DNA of 64,000 bases from Winogradskya consettensis (GTDB lineage Bacteria; Actinomycetota; Actinomycetes; Mycobacteriales; Micromonosporaceae): the NCBI RefSeq assembly GCF_018332715.1, contig NZ_BOQP01000010.1, forward strand, positions 1-64,000. Direction: 5' to 3'. Within the stretch, counting starts at the first letter, position 1; every line of letters begins with the position of its first letter. The notes beneath the pieces were generated by a model, which worked only from the letters and a program-made list of their open reading frames with translations, was not told the DNA's origin and did not search any database. The translations under genes were made by a program, and so were the position numbers. Below, in pieces: positions 50,356 through 57,369 of the stretch.

Positions 50356-51906
50356 TCAGCCGATCCTGACGTCGAAGAGCTTGTCGGCGGCGAGCTTGCG
50401 GAAGGCGGCGAGGTTGGCCGGCGTGCTGTCGATGCTGATGTCGCGGTCGCCCTGGTCGTCGTGCTTGGTGTCGAAGTAGACGACGGCCTTGATCTGCTTG
50501 CGCCTGGCGAGCTCGGGCAGGACGCTGCGGAAGGCGGCGGTCTTGTCGGCGGTCATGCCGACCCGGTGGTAGACACCCCACTCGGCGACCATGAGCGGCT
50601 TCGAGGCGTGCTTGGTGGCGGCCCAGTCGTAGAAGCCCTGGCCACCCTTGGCGGAGCGGTCGAGCAGGTCACCGAAGAGGCCGGCGTGGTAGGCGCCCTG
50701 CTCGGCGCTGACGTACGAGTCCAGGCCGATCCAGTCGATGACGTCGTCGCCCGGGTAGAGGTCCTTCCACCAGGACTTCGCCATCCACTTCTCGTTGCCC
50801 ATGTACGCGAGGACGTTGATCGCGTTGCCGACGCCCTGGGCGCGCAGCCGCTGGATCGTGTGGCGGTACATCGCCGCGAAGTCCTTGGCCTGCCAGCCCG
50901 TGCCGGTCTCGACGACGTCGTTCTCGGGCTCGTGGTTGAGGACGAGGAAGAACTTCTCGGGGAACGAGGACTTGATCCGGGCGGCGAACCGGTCGATGCG
51001 CGCGTCCTGCTCACCCTTGGCGACCCTGGCCCAGTCGGAGCCGTACGCGATCTTCCAGTTGATCAGCAGCACCCGGGGGTGGGCGGTGTCGCGGGCCATG
51101 GCCATCTCGGCCTTGGTCGGGAAAGGCTCATCACCCTTGTGGTACGTGTGGAAGATGCTCGCCGTGCGACCGCTGAGCTTCTCCCAGTCCTGCAGCGCGG
51201 CATCGCGCGGAGCCGTCGTGAAACCACCGGCGGCGGCACCCCAGAGCACTCCGCAGGAGGGTACGAGCAGCGCGCCCGTCGTGCACTGTCCCGCTGACGC
51301 CGAGGGCGGCGGCATGTCCTCGTCCTCGACCGCCGGCGGGATGGTCTCGGCGGGCAGGGCCGCGGTCCTCGTGCTGATGCGCAGCGCCGGGCCGGTGGTG
51401 CTCTCCGCACTGCGGAACCGGGTCACCACGTCCTTGGCGCCCGACTGCAGCGCGAACGAGTAGACACCCGGGCCGGTCACGACCTTGCCGAGGTCGAAGC
51501 TCACGTCGGCGGCCTTCGTGACGGTCGCCGTCGCGACGACAGCGCCCAGCGCGGGGGCGTTCGCCGCGGTCAGCGTCTTCTCGGACCAGCGCGTGCCGGC
51601 GACCCGGTTCAGCGTGTACTTGCCGGTGGCGCTGCCGTCCACGGCCAGCTTCAGCACGGCGCCGGTGACCTTGGTGCCGGCGGGAACTACGAAACGCAGG
51701 AAGCCGACCTTCTTGTCGCTGCCCAGGTGCCCGACGGCCAGCTTCTCGTCGGCGCCGAACACCGTGTTCTTACGGCTGCTCGACGCGTACGTGTCGTCGG
51801 TGGCGGCGAGGGTGATGCCGGTCTTGTCCGCGGCGTGGGCCGCGGGTCCGAGCGCGCCCGCGCCGGCCGCGATCGCGATCAGGGCGGTCATCGACTTCTT
51901 CAGCAT
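50356..51906 (-). CDS. Secreted glycosidase, GH26-like, with DNRLRE/CBM96 domain
   Basis: The protein is 516 aa with a Sec signal peptide (MLKKSMTALIAIAAGAGALG, cleavage after AHA). Residues 30-185 are a jelly-roll DNRLRE-type carbohydrate-binding domain (TLAATDDTYASSS, VGFLRFVVPAGTKVTGAVLKL). The C-terminal 300 residues are a TIM barrel with LVLNHEPEND near residue 324 (acid/base Glu in the HEP motif) and MVAEWGVYH near 440 (nucleophile Glu), as in GH26 beta-mannanase-type enzymes. Substrate probably a beta-mannan or similar glycan. Three tandem hairpins lie in the region upstream. Confidence 0.82.
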   Translation of the reverse strand: MLKKSMTALIAIAAGAGALGPAAHAADKTGITLAATDDTYASSSRKNTVFGADEKLAVGHLGSDKKVGFLRFVVPAGTKVTGAVLKLAVDGSATGKYTLNRVAGTRWSEKTLTAANAPALGAVVATATVTKAADVSFDLGKVVTGPGVYSFALQSGAKDVVTRFRSAESTTGPALRISTRTAALPAETIPPAVEDEDMPPPSASAGQCTTGALLVPSCGVLWGAAAGGFTTAPRDAALQDWEKLSGRTASIFHTYHKGDEPFPTKAEMAMARDTAHPRVLLINWKIAYGSDWARVAKGEQDARIDRFAARIKSSFPEKFFLVLNHEPENDVVETGTGWQAKDFAAMYRHTIQRLRAQGVGNAINVLAYMGNEKWMAKSWWKDLYPGDDVIDWIGLDSYVSAEQGAYHAGLFGDLLDRSAKGGQGFYDWAATKHASKPLMVAEWGVYHRVGMTADKTAAFRSVLPELARRKQIKAVVYFDTKHDDQGDRDISIDSTPANLAAFRKLAADKLFDVRIG

Positions 51907-51926
51907 CTGTTTTCTCCCCCGCGTCT

Positions 51927-51999
51927 GCCCGGCGTCTCGGCCGGGCGGGCTTTTGCCCGGCGTTCCGGCCGGGCAAGGCGCCCGGCGTTTCGGCCGGGC
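51927..51999. repeat. Three tandem hairpins in the leader of the GH26-like gene
   Basis: GCCCGGC-N6-GCCGGGC occurs three times (51927-51946, 51955-51974, 51980-51999). All are perfect 7-bp stems with a 6-nt loop (GTCTCG, GTTCCG, GTTTCG). They lie 20-95 nt upstream of the ATG on the minus strand, so an mRNA leader would fold into a hairpin array. Function unknown. Confidence 0.75.
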
Positions 52000-52170
52000 A
52001 TGCGGTGAAGATTCCGGGACGGGGGGAGCGCGGGCCGGTCCCGCGAGGGTGCGCGGAGGTTGCGGGTGAGCCTTTCGGCGGGACTTGAGGATTTCCCGGC
52101 CGCGGATATCGGGCACCTGGGCAGTTCCGGTCATATGCTTCGCAGGCCCTGATCAACTCCAGGAGGCTCC

Positions 52171-53382
52171 GTGGAACCCCTCTCGCCCGTCGTCGACGCC
52201 GCCCTCGCCGCCATGCCGGTCATCGACGGGCACAACGACCTCCCCATGGCGCTGCGCGCGAAGGCCGGTTATCGGGTCGCCGGGCTCGCCGCGAACCGCC
52301 CGGAGTTCCACACGGACATCGCCCGCCTGCGCGAGGGCCGGGTCGGCGGCCAGTTCTGGTCGGTCTACGTCCCGTCGGACCTCACCGAGCCCGAAGCCGT
52401 CGCCGCCACCATGGAACAGGTCGACGCCGTCTACCGCCTGGTCCGGGCCTACCCCCGCGATCTGGCCATCGCGTTCACCGCAGCCGACGTCACCGCCGCG
52501 ATCGCCTCGGGCCGCATCGCCTCGCTGATCGGCATCGAAGGCGGCCACAGCCTGGCCTCGTCACTGGGCGTGCTGCGTGCCTTCGCCCGCCTCGGTGTGC
52601 GCTACGTGACGCTGACCCACAACCACAACACGCCCTGGGCCGACTCCGCCACCGACGAACCCGCGGCCGGCGGCCTCAGCGACGAGGGCCGCGCCGTGGT
52701 CGCGGAGATGCAACGGATCGGCGTACTCGTCGACCTCTCCCATGTCGCCGCCACCACCATGCACGCCGCCCTGGACGTGGCGACCGCCCCGATCATCTTC
52801 AGCCACTCCTCCGCCAGGGCCCTCTGCGACCACCGCCGCAACGTCCCGGACGACGTTCTGTCACGCCTTCCCGGCAACGGCGGCGTCTGCATGGCCACCT
52901 TCGTCCCGCCCTTCGTCTCCGCCGAGGTCAAGGCCTGGGCCGCGGCGGCGGACGAGGAATGGGCCCGCCTGGACCTCCCCGTCCCCTACGAGTGGCCCCG
53001 GGCCCCGCGCCCCGGCGAGGATCTCGTAGCCGACCCACCCGGCAAGGGCATCTGGGGCGACGACGTCCCTCCCGCCTTCGCTCCCTGGCTCACCGCCAAC
53101 CCGCGCCCCACCGCCACCATCGCCCAGGTCGCGGATCACATCGACCACATCCGCGAGGTCGCGGGCCCCGGCCACGTGGGCCTCGGCGGCGACTACGACG
53201 GCTGCGACCTGCTCCCCGAGGGCCTCGAGGACGTCTCGGGCTACCCCCGGCTGCTCCTCGAGCTCTCCTCCCGCGGCTGGACCCCGCAGGACCTGGCCCG
53301 GCTCACCGGCGGCAACATCCTCCGCGTCCTGCGGGAAGCCGAGAGCCACGCCGCCGAACCCATGTGGCCCACCGCTCTCTGA
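52171..53382 (+). CDS. Membrane dipeptidase-family (renal dipeptidase) metalloenzyme
   Basis: The protein is 403 aa from GTG 52171 with AGGAGG 6 nt upstream. The binuclear zinc ligands are visible: VIDGHNDLP (H-x-D, near residue 20), GIEGGHSL, DLSHVAATTMHA, and IIFSHSSARALCDHRRN. The C-terminus has GLGGDYDGCD and TGGNILRVLRE. This is the peptidase M19 family. It lacks a signal peptide, so it is probably a cytosolic dipeptidase that cleaves dipeptides or D-amino-acid dipeptides. It ends just before the convergent response regulator. Confidence 0.93.
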   Translation: MEPLSPVVDAALAAMPVIDGHNDLPMALRAKAGYRVAGLAANRPEFHTDIARLREGRVGGQFWSVYVPSDLTEPEAVAATMEQVDAVYRLVRAYPRDLAIAFTAADVTAAIASGRIASLIGIEGGHSLASSLGVLRAFARLGVRYVTLTHNHNTPWADSATDEPAAGGLSDEGRAVVAEMQRIGVLVDLSHVAATTMHAALDVATAPIIFSHSSARALCDHRRNVPDDVLSRLPGNGGVCMATFVPPFVSAEVKAWAAAADEEWARLDLPVPYEWPRAPRPGEDLVADPPGKGIWGDDVPPAFAPWLTANPRPTATIAQVADHIDHIREVAGPGHVGLGGDYDGCDLLPEGLEDVSGYPRLLLELSSRGWTPQDLARLTGGNILRVLREAESHAAEPMWPTAL

Positions 53383-53401
53383 CGCCTCGGTCGCTGATGC
53401 C

Positions 53402-53423
53402 GGGCCTGCGTCATGCCAGGCCC
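53402..53423. terminator. Hairpin shared by convergent genes
   Basis: GGGCCTG and CAGGCCC (7-bp stem, 8-nt loop) lie in the 28-bp space between dipeptidase and response regulator genes; the right arm includes the last codons of the regulator. Confidence 0.5.
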
Positions 53424-54094
53424 GCGTCGTGGACGAGGAGGGCGACCTGGACGCGGTTGTTGAGGCTGAGCTTGACGAGCAGCCGGGAGACGTGGGCCTT
53501 GACCGTGGCCACGCTCATGAAGAGCTCCTGGGAGATCTCCGCGTTCGACCTGCCCCGGCCGATGGCGAGCGCGACATCCCGCTCGCGCTCGCTCAGGGCG
53601 CCGATCATGGTCAGTGCCTGACGGCGACCGGGATGCCGGTCGGGACCGGCGACGTGGGCGATCAGCCGGCGGGTGACCGTGGGGGAGAGCATCGCCTCGC
53701 CGCCCGCCACCTTGCGGACCGCGTCCAGGATCGCCGCCGGCGGCGTGTCCTTGAGCAGGAACCCACTTGCCCCCGCCCGCAACGCCCGCAACACGAACTC
53801 GTCGGCGTCGAAGGTCGTCAGCACGATCACCTCGGGTGACTCCGCCCGCCCCCGCAGCGTCTCGGTCGCCGCCAGCCCGTCCACGCGCGGCATGCGGATG
53901 TCCATGAGCACCACGTCCGGCCGGTGGGCGGCGACCGCGGCGGGAACCTCCGACCCGTCCGCCGCCTCGCCCACCACCTCGAGGTCCCCGGCCCCCGACA
54001 GGATCATGGAGAGCCCGGCCCGGACGAGCGCGTCGTCGTCGACGATCAGCACCCGGATCGGCTCTCGCACCGTCTCCTGCTCCCGCACGGTCAT
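53411..54094 (-). CDS. NarL/FixJ-family response regulator
   Basis: The protein is 227 aa. The receiver domain (residues 12-130) has IRVLIVDDDALVRAGL, VVLMDIRMPRVDGL with the phospho-accepting Asp near 63, and the conserved Lys in FLLKDTPP. The LuxR-type helix-turn-helix is LSERERDVALAIGRGRSNAEISQELFMSVATVKAHVSRLL. It overlaps the histidine kinase by 4 nt. It should bind the 18-bp inverted repeat at 55410-55456 and control the divergent ABC transporter. Confidence 0.94.
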   Translation of the reverse strand: MTVREQETVREPIRVLIVDDDALVRAGLSMILSGAGDLEVVGEAADGSEVPAAVAAHRPDVVLMDIRMPRVDGLAATETLRGRAESPEVIVLTTFDADEFVLRALRAGASGFLLKDTPPAAILDAVRKVAGGEAMLSPTVTRRLIAHVAGPDRHPGRRQALTMIGALSERERDVALAIGRGRSNAEISQELFMSVATVKAHVSRLLVKLSLNNRVQVALLVHDAGLA

Positions 54095-55356
54095 GCGGGC
54101 GGCCACGGGAGCCAGGCCTCCAGGACGAAGTCGCCCTGGGTGTCGTGACCGTGGACGATGGTCCCGCCCGCGAGGGTGGCCCGCTCGGCCAGGCCGATCA
54201 GGCCGGTGCCCGTCCCGGGGATCGTCACGACGGGCCGTGCGACCGGCGCCGGATTGCGTATGCCGATGGTGAGCCCCGCACCCGCCGCACCGCCGACCGC
54301 GACCTTCACCGCGGTGCCGGGGGCGTGCTTGCGGGCATTCGTCAGGCCTTCCTGAATGATCCTGTACGCCGTGCGCCCCGTGCCGACCGGCAGCTGCTGC
54401 GCCTCGTCGACCGCCACGTCGAGGCGCACCTTCACGCCGGCCGCCCGGGACTCCGCCGCGAGGGCGGGCAGTTCGCGCAGCGTGGGCTGGGGCCGCTCCG
54501 GGGCGGCATCGTCCGTGGACTCGCGCAGCACCCCGATCACCTCGCGGAGGTCCTGCAGGGCCAGGTGGGCGCTGGCCCGGATCACGCCGGCCGCCCCGGC
54601 GATCTCGGCCGGGGGCGCGTCGGGCCGGAACTCGAGTGCCCCGGCGTGCAGGCTGAGCAGGGAGATGCGGTGCGCGAGCACGTCGTGCATCTCGCGGGCG
54701 ATGCGGGTGCGTTCGAGCGCGCGGGCCTGCGCCACCCGCAGCCGCTGCTCGGACTCGGCGCGCTCGGCGCGGTCGCGCAGGGAGACCACGAGCTGGCGGC
54801 GGGCGCGCACGGTCATCCCCCAGAGCTGAACGATGATGATGAAGACGATTCCCCACACGAACGACTCCACGAACGTGCCGCCCTGCTCGGGGCGCACCAC
54901 GCAGAACACCGCGTTGGTGACGAACCCCGCCGCGCCGACCCAGAGGGCCGTCACGAACGGCCGGTGCACCGCCACCGTGAACAGGGAGATGAGGATGGCG
55001 ACCGCGGCGGTGACCGACACCAGGCTGAGGACCAGCATCAGGACGGCGAACGCAACCGGCCACCGGCGCCGCCACCAGAGCGCGACCGAGCACAGCACCC
55101 CGAGGAACAGGTCGGCCCAGATCAGCCACTCGGGCGTTCCCGCCCATTGGCCGATCATGGAGGGCTCGGCGCTGAACAGGTCACCCGTGCAGAGCAGCGC
55201 CCAGACCAGGCTCAGCAGGAAGCAGGCGGCGTCGACGAACCAGTCGCGCATCGAGCGCGGGCCGCCCTGGCTCACCGGCTGGTCGCGCAGGGCCGCCGGG
55301 AGCAGAAAGCTGTATTCGGACGGCTCTGCCGCCGGGCGTACCGCCAGTTCTCCCAT
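54091..55356 (-). CDS. Sensor histidine kinase (HisKA_3 type)
   Basis: The protein is 421 aa. Five transmembrane segments occupy residues 35-165. The dimerisation/phosphoacceptor region is ARALERTRIAREMHDVLAHRISLL with His near 223. The ATPase has QEGLTNARKHAP (N box) and GTGTGLIGLAERA (G box). ATG 55356 follows TACCAT by 6 nt, so the mRNA is probably leaderless. The N-terminal part lacks a large extracellular domain, which is usual for intramembrane-sensing kinases that guard ABC exporters. Confidence 0.93.
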   Translation of the reverse strand: MGELAVRPAAEPSEYSFLLPAALRDQPVSQGGPRSMRDWFVDAACFLLSLVWALLCTGDLFSAEPSMIGQWAGTPEWLIWADLFLGVLCSVALWWRRRWPVAFAVLMLVLSLVSVTAAVAILISLFTVAVHRPFVTALWVGAAGFVTNAVFCVVRPEQGGTFVESFVWGIVFIIIVQLWGMTVRARRQLVVSLRDRAERAESEQRLRVAQARALERTRIAREMHDVLAHRISLLSLHAGALEFRPDAPPAEIAGAAGVIRASAHLALQDLREVIGVLRESTDDAAPERPQPTLRELPALAAESRAAGVKVRLDVAVDEAQQLPVGTGRTAYRIIQEGLTNARKHAPGTAVKVAVGGAAGAGLTIGIRNPAPVARPVVTIPGTGTGLIGLAERATLAGGTIVHGHDTQGDFVLEAWLPWPPA

Positions 55357-55362
55357 GCCGTC

Positions 55363-55368
55363 ATGGTA
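55363..55368 (-). promoter_or_regulatory. -10 element, leaderless promoter (histidine kinase)
   Basis: On the minus strand TACCAT lies 6 nt before ATG 55356. Confidence 0.6.
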
Positions 55369-55409
55369 GGTCGGCGGCACCGGCGCCGATACCGACCAAA
55401 GTCGGGGAT

Positions 55410-55456
55410 CGGGGCATACCTTGGTCCGCCGGACCCATGGACCGAGGTATGCCCCG
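55410..55456. promoter_or_regulatory. 18-bp inverted repeat between divergent operons
   Basis: CGGGGCATACCTTGGTCC (55410-55427) and its complement (55439-55456) match at 17 of 18 bp around an 11-bp centre. It lies between the HK and ABC start points and is the obvious binding site for the NarL-type regulator, controlling both directions. Confidence 0.7.
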
Positions 55457-55497
55457 GGAGAGACTCCTGGCCGTCGCGGGCAACCGGCCGGTCCCGG

Positions 55498-55503
55498 CAG
55501 GCT
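55498..55503 (+). promoter_or_regulatory. Putative -10 element (ABC operon)
   Basis: CAGGCT lies 6 nt before ATG 55510; the first base departs from consensus. It sits downstream of the inverted repeat. Confidence 0.4.
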
Positions 55504-55509
55504 CGGCGC

Positions 55510-56409
55510 ATGATTTCGGTTGACCACCTGAGCAAACGGTACGGGGCCCACCCGGCCGTGAACGACGTGTCGTTCACCTGCGGGCCCGGCACGGTGACCG
55601 GCTTCCTGGGGCCCAACGGGGCCGGCAAGTCCACCACCATGCGGATGATCTGCGGGCTGACCGCGCCCACCTCCGGCACGGCGACCATCGACGGCCGCCC
55701 CTATCAGCGCCTGGCCAACCCCGGTCGGCGCATCGGTGTGCTGCTGGACGCGTCCGCGCAGCACGCCGGACGGACCGGGCGGGAGATCCTGACCCTCGCC
55801 GCGATGACCCAGGGCCTGGACCGCCGCCGGGTCGACGAGAGCCTGGACCGCGTCGGGCTCAACAACACCGCCGCCAAACGGCGGGTCAAGGCCTACTCGC
55901 TCGGCATGCGCCAGCGGCTCGGCCTGGCGTACGCCCTGCTCGGCGATCCCGGCATCCTGATCCTCGACGAGCCCGCCAACGGCCTCGACCCGGAGGGGAT
56001 CTTCTGGATGCGGGGCCTGCTGCGCGACTTCGCGGACCGGGGCGGCACGGTGCTGCTCTCGTCCCATCTGCTCCGCGAGGTGGAGGCGGTCGCGGACCGG
56101 CTGGTGGTGATCGGCGGCGGCCGGGTGGTCGCCCAGGGCGACAAGGACGAACTGCTGGCCGCCTCGGGCACGGTCGTCAGGGCGCTCGACATGGCGGGCC
56201 TCGACGCGGTGCTCACCCGCGCGGGACTGACCGCTGTGACGTCGGCCGACGGGAGCGTCGTCGTGCAGGCCGACGCGGAGACCATCGGCCGGGCTGCCGC
56301 TCAGGCCGCGCTCGTCCTCCTCGAGCTGCGACCGGCCGGCAGCGGCGGGCTCGAGCAGATGTTCCTGACCCTGACCGCAGGTGATTCGGTGAAGGAGGCA
56401 GTCCGATGA
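55510..56409 (+). CDS. ABC transporter ATP-binding protein (exporter type)
   Basis: The protein is 299 aa. Walker A GPNGAGKST, the ABC signature YSLGMRQRLGLA, Walker B ILILDEPANGLDPEG and the H-loop SSHLL are intact. The sequence up to about residue 220 is the NBD, and the remaining C-terminal extension is typical of ABC-2/CcmA-type exporters that act with a separate permease. It overlaps the permease start by 4 nt. A role in drug or antimicrobial peptide resistance is likely from the two-component context. Confidence 0.95.
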   Translation: MISVDHLSKRYGAHPAVNDVSFTCGPGTVTGFLGPNGAGKSTTMRMICGLTAPTSGTATIDGRPYQRLANPGRRIGVLLDASAQHAGRTGREILTLAAMTQGLDRRRVDESLDRVGLNNTAAKRRVKAYSLGMRQRLGLAYALLGDPGILILDEPANGLDPEGIFWMRGLLRDFADRGGTVLLSSHLLREVEAVADRLVVIGGGRVVAQGDKDELLAASGTVVRALDMAGLDAVLTRAGLTAVTSADGSVVVQADAETIGRAAAQAALVLLELRPAGSGGLEQMFLTLTAGDSVKEAVR

Positions 56410-57209
56410 CCGCCGTGCAGAGTCCGCAGACCGTTCCCGCCGACGTCGCAGGCCCCGGGCCGGGCGAGCGCGCGGGAAAGATCTCGATGGTGACGCTCAC
56501 CCGCGTGGAGCTCCGCAAGCTGGCGGATACCCGGTCCGGGTTCTGGATGCTGGTGGTGATCGGTCTGGCCGGGGCCGCCACCGCCGCGATCATGCTCCTG
56601 GCGGCGCCGGGCGAGGAACAGGCCTTCCAGCCGCTGCTGGCGTTCGCGCTGCTGCCGGCGAGCGTGCTCCTGCCGGTGCTGGGCATCCTGTCGATGACCA
56701 GCGAGTGGTCGCAGCGCACGGCGCTGACGACGTTCACCCTGGTGCCCGAGCGGGGACGGGTGATCCTGGCGAAACTGCTGGCGTGCGTCCTCATCGCCGT
56801 CGCCGCCACGGTGGCAGCGGCCGCGCTGAGCGCCGTGGCGAACCTGATCGCGATCGGCATCGGCGGGGACGGCAGCTGGCACCTCACCGCCGACCAGGCC
56901 GGGCGGCTCCTGCTCAACCAGGTCGTCTTCGTCCTGATGGGCACGGCGTTCGGTGCGCTGCTGATGAACTCCCCGCTGGCGATCGTGCTGTTCTTCGCGA
57001 TCCCGACAGCCTGGACGGTGCTCTCGTCGCTGGTGAAGTGGCTGGCGACGGCAGCGGAGTGGATCGACATCAACATGACGTCGACGCCGCTGAGCCAGCC
57101 GGACATGAGCGCCGGTGAGTGGGCGAGACTCGCGGTGTCGGCAGCGGTCTGGATTCTGCTGCCCCTGGTAGCGGGAACGGTCCGGGTCCTGCGCCGCGAG
57201 GTGAACTGA
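56406..57209 (+). CDS. ABC-2 type permease subunit
   Basis: The protein is 267 aa with six transmembrane helices after an N-terminal cytoplasmic stretch (TLTRVELRKLADTRSGFWML, the usual ABC-2 permease opening). The segment SMTSEWSQRTALTTFTLVPERGRVILAK resembles the coupling loop of bacitracin/daunorubicin-type exporters. It works with the preceding ATPase. The C-terminus is short and basic. Confidence 0.92.
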   Translation: MTAVQSPQTVPADVAGPGPGERAGKISMVTLTRVELRKLADTRSGFWMLVVIGLAGAATAAIMLLAAPGEEQAFQPLLAFALLPASVLLPVLGILSMTSEWSQRTALTTFTLVPERGRVILAKLLACVLIAVAATVAAAALSAVANLIAIGIGGDGSWHLTADQAGRLLLNQVVFVLMGTAFGALLMNSPLAIVLFFAIPTAWTVLSSLVKWLATAAEWIDINMTSTPLSQPDMSAGEWARLAVSAAVWILLPLVAGTVRVLRREVN

Positions 57210-57369
57210 CCCCCGGCTGAGGGGAGGGCTTGGCCCATTACTGGGAGGGGTTGGCCGGCGACTCTGCGAGGTCTCCGGCGAATCCTCTCAGGTGGCCCGT
57301 CGACCGCCCGATCTCGTCGGGGAAGGCGTGCCGCACGGCACCGTCATCCGGCGTGGGGAGGGGCGTGCG

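Noticed and set aside
54145..55509. Plus-strand open frame fused to the ABC ATPase
   Set aside because: The first 455 codons are antisense to the histidine kinase. The ATPase begins at ATG 55510 with a normal N-terminus.
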